A DNA stretch of 64,000 nt from Lachnospiraceae bacterium (GCA_910575565.1 CAJTFL010000014.1:1-64000); one strand, 5' to 3'. Shown: positions 43,457 to 51,969, counted from the stretch's first letter. Notes: generated by a model from the sequence alone, not told the origin. Translations and numbers: made by a program.

Positions 43457-45067
43457 TTACGCCGGATAAGAAGATGCGGCGCCTACAAGGCTCCCCCTCT
43501 CGCCAGGTTTTAAATTTTTATAGTGGATCTCCATCTCCGTTTCCTCATCTTCAAATAAGACGGTAATCTTCTCTTGGTAATAAACTGGATATGCCCTGTT
43601 TTTCTCCATGATCTCCATCCCCCGCATCACTGTGCAGTTTTCTGATAAATCCTTAAACATAACCGCATGGTTTAATCCGGGATACAGGATAATGTTTTCC
43701 CCGCCTATTTTCCCTAATTCAATGCCGCACGACTTTAAAATCTGCGCCAAAGTCATTTCTCCTGGTTCACAGCCAAACAGGCGGTACGTCTGGGGCGGCA
43801 CATCTCTTCCGTCGGCTGTCCTAATCATATACAAACTAAGCTTTCCTGAAAATAATTCCCTTTTATCCCCTTTCTTTTTCGGCAATTCTTTTAATTCCCG
43901 CGGCTTCGTTGTATCATCTGCAGCTTGTTTCTTTTTCCAACTCCAAATAATCAGCAGGATTAAAATAAACTGCATAAGAATAGATAAAATATTGTACAAC
44001 GGCCAGTAATGGATAACCTCTTGAGGTGGGGGATTCTCATCGGAGTGAAACGGAATCACCATCAGCTGCGACATTTCTTCGCCTGGATCCTTTGCTGACA
44101 CCGACGGGATAACCGCATAATCGAATATCCAATAGGCCTCTGACAAAGCTTCACCCGTTATCCCATAGGTAATATCAATGCTTCCCGGATCAGGATTTTC
44201 CATCTCAAAAACCGCAAAATGCTTTCCTGATACAAGCTGCCCTCCTGCATCCGGATTATCAACAGACAATTCCTCCAACTCGCCGTCGCTTGTGATGATC
44301 AATTTTAATCGGTTCAATCCGTCAGGAATCTTCTCATGGATTTCCTTTTTCCCTGTTTCTTCATTTATCACCTCAGCAAGCGTTTGCACCGGGATTTTCA
44401 TTCTTTCCTTTATGATGCGGTTCATGATCTGAGAAACCGTCCCCGACTGCCCTTCCCAGAAAATGCTTCCATCCGTAGCTTCCGCCCCGTCAAATACATG
44501 GATCTGATTCTGCGCCAATTCCGAGCCAATCGCAACGACATAAATTTTAATCCCCTTTGCCTTCGCCTGCTCAACCGCTTCACTGTATAATTTTCGGGAA
44601 ACTTCCCTTCTCCGTCTGTCAGGCATATCAATTTCCCCATCGGTTAACATGACAATATACGATTCTTTATTTTCCCTGCTGCCAGAAAACAATTTCACTG
44701 CCTGGCTTAACCCTTCACCCGCATTCGTGTAGCCGCCATAAATAATCGCCCCTAACTGCTCCTCTATCTGCTCCGTCTTTGCGCCTATGGGGATGGCTGC
44801 TTGGATTTCCGTGTTATAGGCCACAAAGCCTGCCTGTGCATCAGAAGGAAGTCCATACACGGCTTGCCGAATTGCGTCAGTGACTTTTTGCTCTTTATCC
44901 TGGGCGGCCATAGATACGCTGGTATCCAGCAAAAAAACGATTTCCTTCTGCATTTCCTTCTGTGCCGCGGCATAATGCTCAGACTCATCCGCCCATGCAA
45001 GTCCTGATGCCCTTAATACCGTTATAGCGACTATTCCCAACATAATCACAATATGGCGATGCTTCAT
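43457..45067 (-). CDS. VWA-domain membrane protein (536 aa)
   Basis: Signal peptide (IVIMLGIVAITVLRASGLAWA), then a von Willebrand factor A domain at residues 40-215 with MIDAS residues DTSVS, a Thr in YGGYTNAGEGL and VMLTDGEIDMP. A beta-rich stretch and a membrane helix (ILSILMQFILILLIIWSWKK, about 375) lead to a cytoplasmic C-terminal domain of 140 residues. The VWA part faces outside, so it may bind a surface partner or the wall; in type VI systems VWA domains occur in PpkA. First gene of the injection train, behind a promoter and six 14-bp repeats. Confidence 0.82.
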   Translation of the reverse strand: MKHRHIVIMLGIVAITVLRASGLAWADESEHYAAAQKEMQKEIVFLLDTSVSMAAQDKEQKVTDAIRQAVYGLPSDAQAGFVAYNTEIQAAIPIGAKTEQIEEQLGAIIYGGYTNAGEGLSQAVKLFSGSRENKESYIVMLTDGEIDMPDRRRREVSRKLYSEAVEQAKAKGIKIYVVAIGSELAQNQIHVFDGAEATDGSIFWEGQSGTVSQIMNRIIKERMKIPVQTLAEVINEETGKKEIHEKIPDGLNRLKLIITSDGELEELSVDNPDAGGQLVSGKHFAVFEMENPDPGSIDITYGITGEALSEAYWIFDYAVIPSVSAKDPGEEMSQLMVIPFHSDENPPPQEVIHYWPLYNILSILMQFILILLIIWSWKKKQAADDTTKPRELKELPKKKGDKRELFSGKLSLYMIRTADGRDVPPQTYRLFGCEPGEMTLAQILKSCGIELGKIGGENIILYPGLNHAVMFKDLSENCTVMRGMEIMEKNRAYPVYYQEKITVLFEDEETEMEIHYKNLKPGERGSLVGAASSYPA

Positions 45068-45080
45068 GATCTATACTTGC

Positions 45081-45164
45081 CTCCCTGATAATATCTCCCT
45101 GATAATGTCTCACTAATAATGCCTCACTGATAATATCTCACTGAAAATATCTCCCTGATAATGT
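45081..45164 (-). repeat. Six 14-bp tandem repeats in the leader of the VWA gene
   Basis: Plus-strand units CTC(C/A)CTGATAATAT, six in perfect 14-bp register, with one to three changes per unit. On the minus strand each unit carries an AGGGAG or AGTGAG core; the unit closest to the VWA start supplies its GGGAGG ribosome site, 12 nt from the ATG. The array fills the space between the predicted promoter and the start codon. Confidence 0.88.
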
Positions 45165-45180
45165 TCTCCTGTTTTTCGAC

Positions 45181-45210
45181 AAAATAGCACAAAATTCATA
45201 TTGATTTCAA
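45181..45210 (-). promoter_or_regulatory. Predicted promoter of the injection-system gene train
   Basis: Minus strand TTGAAA (45210-45205) and TATTTT (45186-45181, preceded by TGTGC, an extended -10 form) with an 18-nt spacer. It would start transcripts about 105 nt upstream of the VWA start codon, just before the repeat array. Moderate match to consensus; no operator recognised. Confidence 0.5.
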
Positions 45211-45327
45211 TACCGTTTCCGATTTTTGCTCTTTATTTTCCGTAAATTGCATCCGTCCTCCTGCTCGCGGAGCATTTTTGCTTCATGGGCCGCGTTAGCG
45301 GCACTTCCTCTGCATGAGCCTGCGCAT

Positions 45328-45360
45328 AAAAAAAGGCTGCTGACTCCTGCAGTAACCTTT
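45328..45360 (-). terminator. Intrinsic terminator of the agr operon
   Basis: On the minus strand the stem AAAGG-TTACTGCAG / CAGCAG-CCTTT, with a GAGT loop, is followed by a T7 tract. It begins 12 bp after the agrB stop codon. Confidence 0.8.
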
Positions 45361-45372
45361 AACCGTAATAAC

Positions 45373-45957
45373 CTATTTTTTCAATTTTTTATTTTTCATT
45401 ATCCCCACGTACAGCAACACAAAAACAGCCAAATGCCCTAGCGTTACCCCTAAACTTTCCCGTTTTGCCTGCGCCCCATAACAGATGATCCAGGCCACCG
45501 CTTCTATGCCCCAGATGATCCTGCTGCATTTCCCATAACGCCGTTTTTCCTTTTCATCCAAGGGCTTATTATCTGTCCCTACAGGTGCAAAGGCGAATAC
45601 CGAAATGCCGCATACCCCGCAAAATAGCAAATCCGCCGCAAAAATCATTTCATCCGGAATAATTTTAACCATAACACAGGCAATGCAAAGCATTAATGCG
45701 GATAACGCTGTGCATACCTGATAATTATCTGCGTGATGCCCGCCCGAAAAGGAGCGCAGCGGGATGAAGGACAGCAAAAATATACTTATGGTTAAATATT
45801 CATGAAAAATAATTGCCAAAAAGCAGGCAATCAATAAATTGACTGCTTGTGCAATTAATAATTCAAACCCGTAGCGATAAAGATTTTGTTCCTCCAATGG
45901 AATATAATTACGCTTTATTTGCCATGAAACCAGGCCTTCGGCTAATCTTTCTATCAT
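45373..45957 (-). CDS. agrB: AgrB-family autoinducer-processing membrane protease (194 aa)
   Basis: Integral membrane cysteine endopeptidase that cuts the AgrD precursor and helps form the cyclic thiolactone. The family signature is present: RSFSGGHHADNYQVCTA, with the catalytic His and Cys in place, and four to six hydrophobic segments (LLIACFLAIIF, ALMLCIACVMVKII, LLFCGVCGISVFAFAPVG). Length is normal for AgrB. It starts 6 bp after the agrD stop and ends just before the operon terminator. Confidence 0.93.
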   Translation of the reverse strand: MIERLAEGLVSWQIKRNYIPLEEQNLYRYGFELLIAQAVNLLIACFLAIIFHEYLTISIFLLSFIPLRSFSGGHHADNYQVCTALSALMLCIACVMVKIIPDEMIFAADLLFCGVCGISVFAFAPVGTDNKPLDEKEKRRYGKCSRIIWGIEAVAWIICYGAQAKRESLGVTLGHLAVFVLLYVGIMKNKKLKK

Positions 45958-45963
45958 GGTCGC

Positions 45964-46137
45964 TTAAAACGTTCTAAAACGTTTTGCCTCTTCGGGGATT
46001 TCTGGTTGGTGATCCAACCAAGCACAGCCTGTATTCATGTTTTGAATAACCGTTACCACTGCCATAGCATTCAATGCTAATACAAACCAATTTTTGTTTT
46101 TTAACCTCATCAACGAATCATGTATTGTCTTTCGCAA
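45964..46137 (-). CDS. agrD: AgrD-type cyclic autoinducer peptide precursor (57 aa)
   Basis: Short gene with a TTG start 7 nt behind a perfect AGGAGGT. The translation has an amphipathic/hydrophobic N-terminal helix (KNWFVLALNAMAVVTVIQN), the peptide region NTGCAWLD, and the charged C-terminal signal HQPEIPEEAKRF that AgrB recognises. By comparison with Clostridium AgrD (ring before a Y/H-Q-P-E motif), the mature signal would be a five-residue thiolactone Cys-Ala-Trp-Leu-Asp, possibly with N-terminal extra residues. It lies between the sensor kinase and agrB genes. The exact processing sites are inferred. Confidence 0.9.
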   Translation of the reverse strand: MRKTIHDSLMRLKNKNWFVLALNAMAVVTVIQNMNTGCAWLDHQPEIPEEAKRFRTF

Positions 46138-46227
46138 AACACCGACCTCCTAATGAATAATGAATTAAAATTTTATTTTCATCTTATCATATTTTTTGTG
46201 AAAAAAAGAGTTTTCCGAATTTTGTTA

Positions 46228-47541
46228 TTATTTTTCCGTTTTTTGCACTTTTGATAAGGCTAGCATTGCAAGAAATTTTCCATTTTCTTCTTTTATGTTA
46301 AACATCCCATTATACTTAACCGATAATTCCTCGACCATTTGCAGGCCAAAACCATGCCTCTTTCCATCCTTTTTCGTTGACAAGAATTGATTGCCATTTT
46401 TTTCATTCTTATGGGCAAAATTATTAATAACACGCAAAATAACAATTTCTTCATTACCAACATATATACTTACGGAAACATATCCCTTTTCACATAAACT
46501 AGCTGCATCTAAAGCGTTATCTAATATATTTCCAATTATCCGAATTTTATCTGTTTCGCTTACAAAATCCAAAGATACTCCTGGCTGCACATCAACTTCA
46601 AATTTAATTCCCTGACTTTCCGCTTTCTTTTCACGCTCAAAAATCATAGCATTCACAATAGGATCATTTATATATATTTTTTTAATAAATGGCCTTTCTT
46701 TCTTAAGAAGCGCTGAAGCCTCTGATGACAACTCTTTTAATGCTCCTGCATTTTCCATTTCTGCAAATTGCTTGATTGCTTGAACAATATGCCTCATCTC
46801 ATGTACATACCCTGCATACTCGTAATTTATTTCTTCCATTTGCCGATAATGGCTCTGTTCAAGGTTTATTTTCAATGTCAATATTTCATTATCTTTAGCC
46901 AATTTTTCTGCATCCAACAATTTATCCCCAACCGAAAAGTTCACCACATTACTGAAAACTAGCAAAACGCCGCCTAGACAAATCAAAAAATATCCTATCC
47001 AATATTGATCCATTAAAAGGAATCCATTTAATAACACAAAACTAGATACTGGAAAAATAAATAAAATGCTTAAAATGGAGCAATACTCCATTTCCAAGGA
47101 AACCCGCTGTTTCTTTTTTATGATCTGAATAATCATAAAACAAAAAATCTTTTCAGCAACTAATCGAAATATCCACCTAAAATCTAATGCACCTATATCA
47201 ATTCCAAGCAAATGATATACCTGATGGAACACAAATTCTATAACTGCTAAAATCGCATAATAGAATAAGGAGTATAATATATTCAGTCTTACGTTAATAC
47301 GAAACACAAGTCCTGTAAACAGTACAAAAGCCACGGGAACTCCAATTAAGTTCAAATATGGATTGCCTATACTATTAATCCCAAAAACGAAAAAAGCACA
47401 AATTATTGACTCTATAAATTTAATTTTTTTCCGTTTTTCATATACTGGGAACACTAATTCCATACAACTATAAAGCAAAAAAAATTCAAAAATACAATTT
47501 AATATTTTTACTGCCTCATATATGCTCTTTACAACAATCAT
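46228..47541 (-). CDS. agrC: AgrC-like sensor histidine kinase (437 aa)
   Basis: Six or so hydrophobic N-terminal segments (to about residue 205) form the peptide-sensing domain. The kinase part has an H-box variant YEYAGYVHEMRHIVQAI, with phospho-acceptor His, and a GHKL ATP-binding domain: IIGNILDNALDAA (N box) and KKDGKRHGFGLQMVEEL (G box). This is the HPK10-type layout of Agr sensors. The start overlaps the response regulator stop (TAATG), so the two genes are translationally coupled. Predicted to phosphorylate the adjacent LytTR regulator on binding the AgrD-derived peptide. Confidence 0.88.
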   Translation of the reverse strand: MIVVKSIYEAVKILNCIFEFFLLYSCMELVFPVYEKRKKIKFIESIICAFFVFGINSIGNPYLNLIGVPVAFVLFTGLVFRINVRLNILYSLFYYAILAVIEFVFHQVYHLLGIDIGALDFRWIFRLVAEKIFCFMIIQIIKKKQRVSLEMEYCSILSILFIFPVSSFVLLNGFLLMDQYWIGYFLICLGGVLLVFSNVVNFSVGDKLLDAEKLAKDNEILTLKINLEQSHYRQMEEINYEYAGYVHEMRHIVQAIKQFAEMENAGALKELSSEASALLKKERPFIKKIYINDPIVNAMIFEREKKAESQGIKFEVDVQPGVSLDFVSETDKIRIIGNILDNALDAASLCEKGYVSVSIYVGNEEIVILRVINNFAHKNEKNGNQFLSTKKDGKRHGFGLQMVEELSVKYNGMFNIKEENGKFLAMLALSKVQKTEK

Positions 47542-48335
47542 TATTGACCTCTATCTCGACACTTTATCCAATACTCATTTAGCTGATCATCAAACTCTTT
47601 CTTTTTACTTCTGGCAACCGTTAATTCCGCCCCTTCTTTCATTTTAACGGAATCCTTTAGCCTGGCAGTAATATGCTGTGCGTTAACAATATAACTTTTC
47701 TTTGCATAAATAAATCCTTTATCCTTCAGCTGCGTATAGTACTCATCTAGCCGGATGCTGCTTTTCAAAACATTATCTACTAACTTTAACCCTGAGGCAT
47801 CTGCTGATGTTCTGATTTTTTCTGCGCCTTTCTCTGTTAAATAAATTGCACTTCCCTTATCGAGAATAGCTATGTATAAAACATCTGAAGCATCCACTTT
47901 ATAAATTTTTGCATTATAGTAAACGACAACATTTGCACGTATTTTTCTTTTGTATGCCTCCGTAAAAACCAATCCCAACATTTCTTTTATTTTGTCTTCC
48001 GCAAGATTCTTCATAATATAGCTAAATGGATGCACATTAACAATACGGCTTGACGGATAATCATACGCTGTATAAAACGAAATTAATGCATCCGGAACCT
48101 GCGAATGGATTATTTTTGCAATCTGCCCTCCATTAATTCCCCCTTCCATCCGAATATCCAAAAATATAATATCAAAATTTGTATAATGCTCTAATTTTGC
48201 ATAATGCTCTAATAACTCTTTTCCACTAAGGAATTCATAAAATTTCCTTATCGTTTCAGGAGCAACTACTTTTAAAATATGTTCTTCTAAACTCTTTATA
48301 TCCCTTAGGCAATCATCACAAATCGCAATATTCAT
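47541..48335 (-). CDS. agrA: AgrA-like LytTR response regulator (264 aa)
   Basis: Receiver domain with MNIAICDDCL (acidic pair) and phosphorylation site FDIIFLDIRMEGG, then a switch region SFYTAYDYPS. The C-terminal LytTR DNA-binding domain spans about 145-260 (YKVDASDVLYIAI, VDNVLKSSIRLDEYY, FIYAKKSYIVNAQHI). Ribosome site GAGGG 9 nt upstream. First gene of the agr operon, behind a consensus-like promoter at 48410-48439. LytTR regulators bind paired direct repeats; I could not recognise a convincing pair near this promoter or near 45.2 kb by eye. Confidence 0.9.
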   Translation of the reverse strand: MNIAICDDCLRDIKSLEEHILKVVAPETIRKFYEFLSGKELLEHYAKLEHYTNFDIIFLDIRMEGGINGGQIAKIIHSQVPDALISFYTAYDYPSSRIVNVHPFSYIMKNLAEDKIKEMLGLVFTEAYKRKIRANVVVYYNAKIYKVDASDVLYIAILDKGSAIYLTEKGAEKIRTSADASGLKLVDNVLKSSIRLDEYYTQLKDKGFIYAKKSYIVNAQHITARLKDSVKMKEGAELTVARSKKKEFDDQLNEYWIKCRDRGQ

Positions 48336-48409
48336 TGGCCATTTCCCTCATATTTCCAAGTAAGTTTAAGCGTTTTCTTTTTTGCCATAAAAAATTTCTA
48401 TGCACCGTA

Positions 48410-48439
48410 ATATTACTTCTAAGTGACAATTTAAGTCAA
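48410..48439 (-). promoter_or_regulatory. Promoter of the agr operon
   Basis: Minus strand TTGACT (48439-48434) and TAATAT (48415-48410) with an 18-nt spacer, about 75 nt upstream of the agrA start. A second TTGACA lies further upstream (near 48470) without a clear -10 partner. Confidence 0.6.
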
Positions 48440-48591
48440 GCACTTTTTGGAATTTATGAGGTTAAAATGTCAAATATCTATTTATAATCGACTGTTTCCA
48501 GGCAAGATTTAGAAATTATTTACAAATTTGTTCAAGATTCAAGACGAACTGTACAAGCTGAGGACTAATATTTTGTCGCTATCGGAATAAT

Positions 48592-48634
48592 AAAAGGCCC
48601 AAAATGCAGCACAACTGCATTTTAGGCCTTATTT
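48592..48634. terminator. Strong bidirectional intrinsic terminator
   Basis: Stem of 15-16 bp (AAGGCC-C-AAAATGCAG paired with CTGCATTTT-A-GGCCTT, one mismatch) with a CACAA loop, and T-rich flanks on both strands (TTTTATTATT on the minus strand). It separates the agr promoter from the genes transcribed toward it from 49.6 kb. Confidence 0.85.
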
Positions 48635-48650
48635 TCTACACTTCCGAACT

Positions 48651-48908
48651 TCAGGAACTCAATGCCAAAATCAATCTAATCCCCATTACCCCGCATATCC
48701 TCCTTAACGGAACAGTTATTTTCCGACTCCCCCGTACCAGTTGGAACAAGCGGAATACATCCAGTCGGTGCTTTTTAATATCCCTTGAATTTACATGGAT
48801 TCCTTCGGCTTTTTTGCTTTTCAAATCCAGATATGCTTTCATTTTCAGAGGAATGATATGCTCTGCATCCAATATAGAAATACCATCTACACAGGCATCC
48901 TCCGCCAC
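48651..48908 (-). pseudogene. C-terminal fragment of a nucleotidyltransferase-like (AbiEii-type) protein
   Basis: The 85-codon frame reads ILDAEHIIPLKMKAYLDLKS, EGIHVNSRDIKKHRLDVFRL and FQLV, a pattern I associate with the C-terminal part of AbiEii/type IV toxin-like nucleotidyltransferases. The N-terminal catalytic GS-x-D region is missing and no ribosome site precedes the first ATG, so it is a truncated remnant. It ends just before the bidirectional terminator. The family assignment is tentative. Confidence 0.45.
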
Positions 48909-48959
48909 ACTGGTGGAAATCTGGAAACGGTTTGGAATCGGCTGATCGAATTCTTAAAT

Positions 48960-49574
48960 TTACTGGATCATCCCTACAATCCTCACATTCCCGCCTTCTT
49001 TAAAGATGCCGGAGCAGTTATACTTCCATTCGCCTTTTGAGAGAACGATCGTTTTCCTCATATTAACCGATTCAATCGTTATACGCTGCTCTATGCCCGT
49101 TGGATCGAATAGGAATAAATCTACAGAACCGCCTTCAATGTCTGAGGTAATCTCCAAAGTTAACCTCTGGCCATCTTCTGCCTGGAAGGAACCGGATTCA
49201 GCGATGTTTCTCTGGCCAGGATGGTTTGCCAGGTCTATCACCACATTCCCCTGGGGGGCTGCTTGGCCTGCTGCCTCCTGCTCCTTGCTGTGTTCAGTGA
49301 TTATATCGATTGTATTACTGGCTTCATCATAATTAACAGCATATCCTAATTTTTCAAGAACTTCATTTACCGGTGCATACAAGCTGGCATCCTGCCCGTC
49401 ATCCATTTTCACCGAAATTAAAGGCTGGCCTAATGACAGCAAAGCGCCGTTTAAGGTAACTTTCGTATTGCTTAACGCTGCAGACTGAATGCCCGCAGCC
49501 CCAAATACCGTAGTAAGCCCCAAAGTCCCGATGATGAACCCGGCTGCCAGGCTTTTTAAATCAAATTTTCTCAT
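48960..49574 (-). CDS. Secreted stalk-domain (copper amine oxidase N-like) protein (204 aa)
   Basis: Signal-like N-terminus (LKSLAAGFIIGTLGLTTVFGAAG), a short CuAO-N/stalk domain (KVTLNGALLSLGQPLISV, APVNEVLEKLGYAVNYD, NTIDIIT), then a beta-sandwich part with GSFQAEDGQRLTLEITSDIEGGS and a cell-surface-type ending. Stalk domains are extracellular modules common in Clostridia and Bacilli; function unknown. A G+C content above that of its neighbours on either side is apparent by eye. It is the only complete gene between the HD-protein unit and agr. Confidence 0.72.
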   Translation of the reverse strand: MRKFDLKSLAAGFIIGTLGLTTVFGAAGIQSAALSNTKVTLNGALLSLGQPLISVKMDDGQDASLYAPVNEVLEKLGYAVNYDEASNTIDIITEHSKEQEAAGQAAPQGNVVIDLANHPGQRNIAESGSFQAEDGQRLTLEITSDIEGGSVDLFLFDPTGIEQRITIESVNMRKTIVLSKGEWKYNCSGIFKEGGNVRIVGMIQ

Positions 49575-49663
49575 TTCTATGTTCCTCCCTTCTCAGACTT
49601 AATTATACCAAAAGGCTACAGAATATCTGTCAATGCTTTAAGCCAAAAACCATTTCTGCAAAC

Positions 49664-49894
49664 TTAAACTAGTGAAAATGTATCTAAGTGTTCCTGTAAA
49701 ACACCAGATATAACCCAATTTTTCAGTAATAAGGAAATTTTTTTATTTAAAAGTTCTTGATCTAAGTTTTGATACTTCATAATATCCTCTGTTAACTCAT
49801 TCAATGAAAACTCTTCATGTTTTGATAGCATTAAACTATAAACTGCAAATTTTAAATTCTTTTCCACACTTAGATCCATATTCACTTTACACAT
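49664..49894 (-). CDS. Small winged-helix-like protein (76 aa)
   Basis: Starts behind TTGGAGGAAAG. Helical, with NLKFAVYSLMLSKHEEFSLN, LTEDIMKYQNLDQELLNKK and a final ISLLLKNWVISGVLQEH, compatible with a small winged-helix fold. It follows the HD-domain gene by 90 bp in the same orientation and may be part of its unit. Family unknown to me. Confidence 0.5.
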   Translation of the reverse strand: MCKVNMDLSVEKNLKFAVYSLMLSKHEEFSLNELTEDIMKYQNLDQELLNKKISLLLKNWVISGVLQEHLDTFSLV

Positions 49895-49983
49895 AAGACT
49901 TTCCTCCAAGCACTATAAAAACCACAATAACTATCTACAATAAGTAAAGTTCATATTAAATAATATTCTACAATTTTCTTTAA

Positions 49984-51969
49984 TTAATTTTCAATAAAAC
50001 CATTTATTGTATTTAAAATAAACTGAACTATATGATTTCCTAATTCTATACCTATTTTTTCCCGTAACACGTGATAATTCTTTTCTATTGATGAGCTTTT
50101 GTTCAAATATAAAAAGAAAAAGGGAGAATACAAAACATTTTCATTTAGTACATTAACGATATTAGATATTTTTTCTAACGGTATTGGATTTCCGTTCTCA
50201 ATTGTTGGTTGATAAAAATACAATGTTTTGCTTGTTCCGGTCTTTAAATTTTTTTCTGCATAAAACAATTCCCCTTCTTCAAACCCTAAGCTATTCATCA
50301 TCTGATCTAACATACAGGAAAAAGATGAGACATCTGGAAAAATTCTTTTTTTAATTACTCCCAGAATAAAACCGCCTCGCTCCGCAAAACTTTTTTCCCG
50401 ATTATTTTTTGCAATATTGATAATTTCAATAATGCTACTTAAATAGCCCTCTATATCAACCATTGGCGTTTCTTTTTGCGAATTTTTTGATTGTATTCTT
50501 AATGCATTGATCGTTTTTTCTAATTCGTCCGAATTATCTGCAATAACCTGGGAAACACTTATATCTATTTCCTGAAACTCTTCTTTTCGCTTTATTAATG
50601 AATCATAGTGCTTTTTATTCGTCAAAAATTCTTCCAATTGATCATGTAAATAACTATTACTATCAATATACTTTTGAAAATATGCCGTTTTTAAAACAGT
50701 GATCAACCATGCATCTGTCCATTGATTAACCGAATACGCCATTTCCTTATCCGATGGCAACCCAAGATTTGCTTTCCATAAGCCTGATATATCATATGGC
50801 AAAATATAAGAACTATGATTTTCTAATATATCATCACTCTTTTGTTGAACATTTTCTTTAAAATAATCCTCGGCGATTTTTATAATAATATTTTGCAGAA
50901 GATAGTCAGTCTTTACCACTCTATGGTGATAGACTATATTTTTATACAAATTCCATCGCCTCATCAAAAAATCTTCCACTGCATTTACCATACTTGAAGC
51001 AGGGCAAAATAAATAAAATGACTGAAATTTGCATAATTTCATTTTGTGAATTAAACGATCAAATTCAGTTCTTCCTAACTGGAAACCTGAATTCTCGGGA
51101 TCACGCGAAACATAATCTAAACGATCGCCATCTAATGTTCCATCAATGATTCCATGCAAATCCTTAAAAAATGAACTATCTTCCCTTAATATACGTAATG
51201 TAATTTCTTTCACTATGATTCGATATAGCTGCTTTTCATATATCTTTTTATCTTTAGCTTCACTTTCATTTATATCTTTTATTGCCTCTTGTAAAAGTAT
51301 ATCAGCAATTTTAAGCCCCATTTCTTCATGAAGCTGATGCTCTTCACCTACCATACCTTCTAAAATCGATAGAAATTCCTCTTCTCTTTCATTTTTATCC
51401 GATTTTAGCGCAATTTCTCCATATAAGTAATTCAGTGCATTTTCGCTTATATGGCTATATGGAGGATGCCCAATATCGTGTAAAAGTCCGCCGAGGCGAA
51501 CTCCTTCAAACAAAAGCATATATGTTGTTGCAAAATTATTTAAATCAATATTGGCAGGTATATAATAATTATATATCCCACCTTCAATTTTCATATCCTT
51601 ATATGTATTACCAATACTTTTAAATATGCCTCCTAATTTATGTGCATACTGCTGCCCACTGCTACGATTTTGAATACTTTTTATTATCTCCTTTAATTCT
51701 TTTTGAGCCTGCGTAAAAAAATCCTGTAAGACATCCTTATTTGCATTGCATATGCCTGAATAAAAAATACTTCCGCATAAATACATACAGCCAAAAGAAT
51801 GTTCCATTCTTTTAGTACGATTAGAAGGAAATGTTAAATACGCTGTTGAGTTTTGATAAATATCATGTAACCTATTAAACAATGTGGTAATTATAACATC
51901 TTTCTCAAATCCACTTAACATAATTGAACCATGCAAAGTATCTGCAATTAATGACTCACGATCATTCAT
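49984..51969 (-). CDS. HD-domain phosphohydrolase, COG1078-like (661 aa)
   Basis: HD superfamily metal-dependent phosphohydrolase. The metal ligands are visible: KRMEHSFGCMYLCGSIF (first His), LGGLLHDIGHPPYSH (HD pair and following His) and a later D in GDRLDYVSRD. This is the SAMHD1/dGTPase-related pattern. The C-terminal 300 residues are helical and unrecognised, making it longer than ordinary members (about 430). A+T-rich; flanked by a small gene downstream. Could hydrolyse nucleotides in housekeeping or defence; I cannot tell which. Confidence 0.8.
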   Translation of the reverse strand: MNDRESLIADTLHGSIMLSGFEKDVIITTLFNRLHDIYQNSTAYLTFPSNRTKRMEHSFGCMYLCGSIFYSGICNANKDVLQDFFTQAQKELKEIIKSIQNRSSGQQYAHKLGGIFKSIGNTYKDMKIEGGIYNYYIPANIDLNNFATTYMLLFEGVRLGGLLHDIGHPPYSHISENALNYLYGEIALKSDKNEREEEFLSILEGMVGEEHQLHEEMGLKIADILLQEAIKDINESEAKDKKIYEKQLYRIIVKEITLRILREDSSFFKDLHGIIDGTLDGDRLDYVSRDPENSGFQLGRTEFDRLIHKMKLCKFQSFYLFCPASSMVNAVEDFLMRRWNLYKNIVYHHRVVKTDYLLQNIIIKIAEDYFKENVQQKSDDILENHSSYILPYDISGLWKANLGLPSDKEMAYSVNQWTDAWLITVLKTAYFQKYIDSNSYLHDQLEEFLTNKKHYDSLIKRKEEFQEIDISVSQVIADNSDELEKTINALRIQSKNSQKETPMVDIEGYLSSIIEIINIAKNNREKSFAERGGFILGVIKKRIFPDVSSFSCMLDQMMNSLGFEEGELFYAEKNLKTGTSKTLYFYQPTIENGNPIPLEKISNIVNVLNENVLYSPFFFLYLNKSSSIEKNYHVLREKIGIELGNHIVQFILNTINGFIEN

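Larger units (their letters stand above)
45068..45372. other. Intergenic region between the injection train and agrB
   Basis: About 305 bp without a gene. From the agr side: the agr terminator, two small hairpins (GCCGCGTTAGCGGC and TGCTCGCGGAGCA on the plus strand), the predicted promoter of the injection train, and its repeat-bearing leader. Confidence 0.7.

Noticed and set aside
18048-45067. Prophage with contractile tail
   Set aside because: No terminase, portal, capsid, tape measure, holin or integrase gene is visible, and kinase-type regulators are interleaved; an injection system fits better. Distant phage genes outside the window cannot be excluded.
45081-45164. CRISPR array or iteron-type replication origin
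   Set aside because: Units are only 14 bp with no spacers, and no replication or cas gene is near; they sit in a gene leader.
48332-48388. 18-codon frame (MAKKKTLKLTWKYEGNGQ) overlapping the agrA start by ATGA
   Set aside because: It lacks any ribosome binding site and has no known counterpart in agr operons; kept only as a possible leader peptide.
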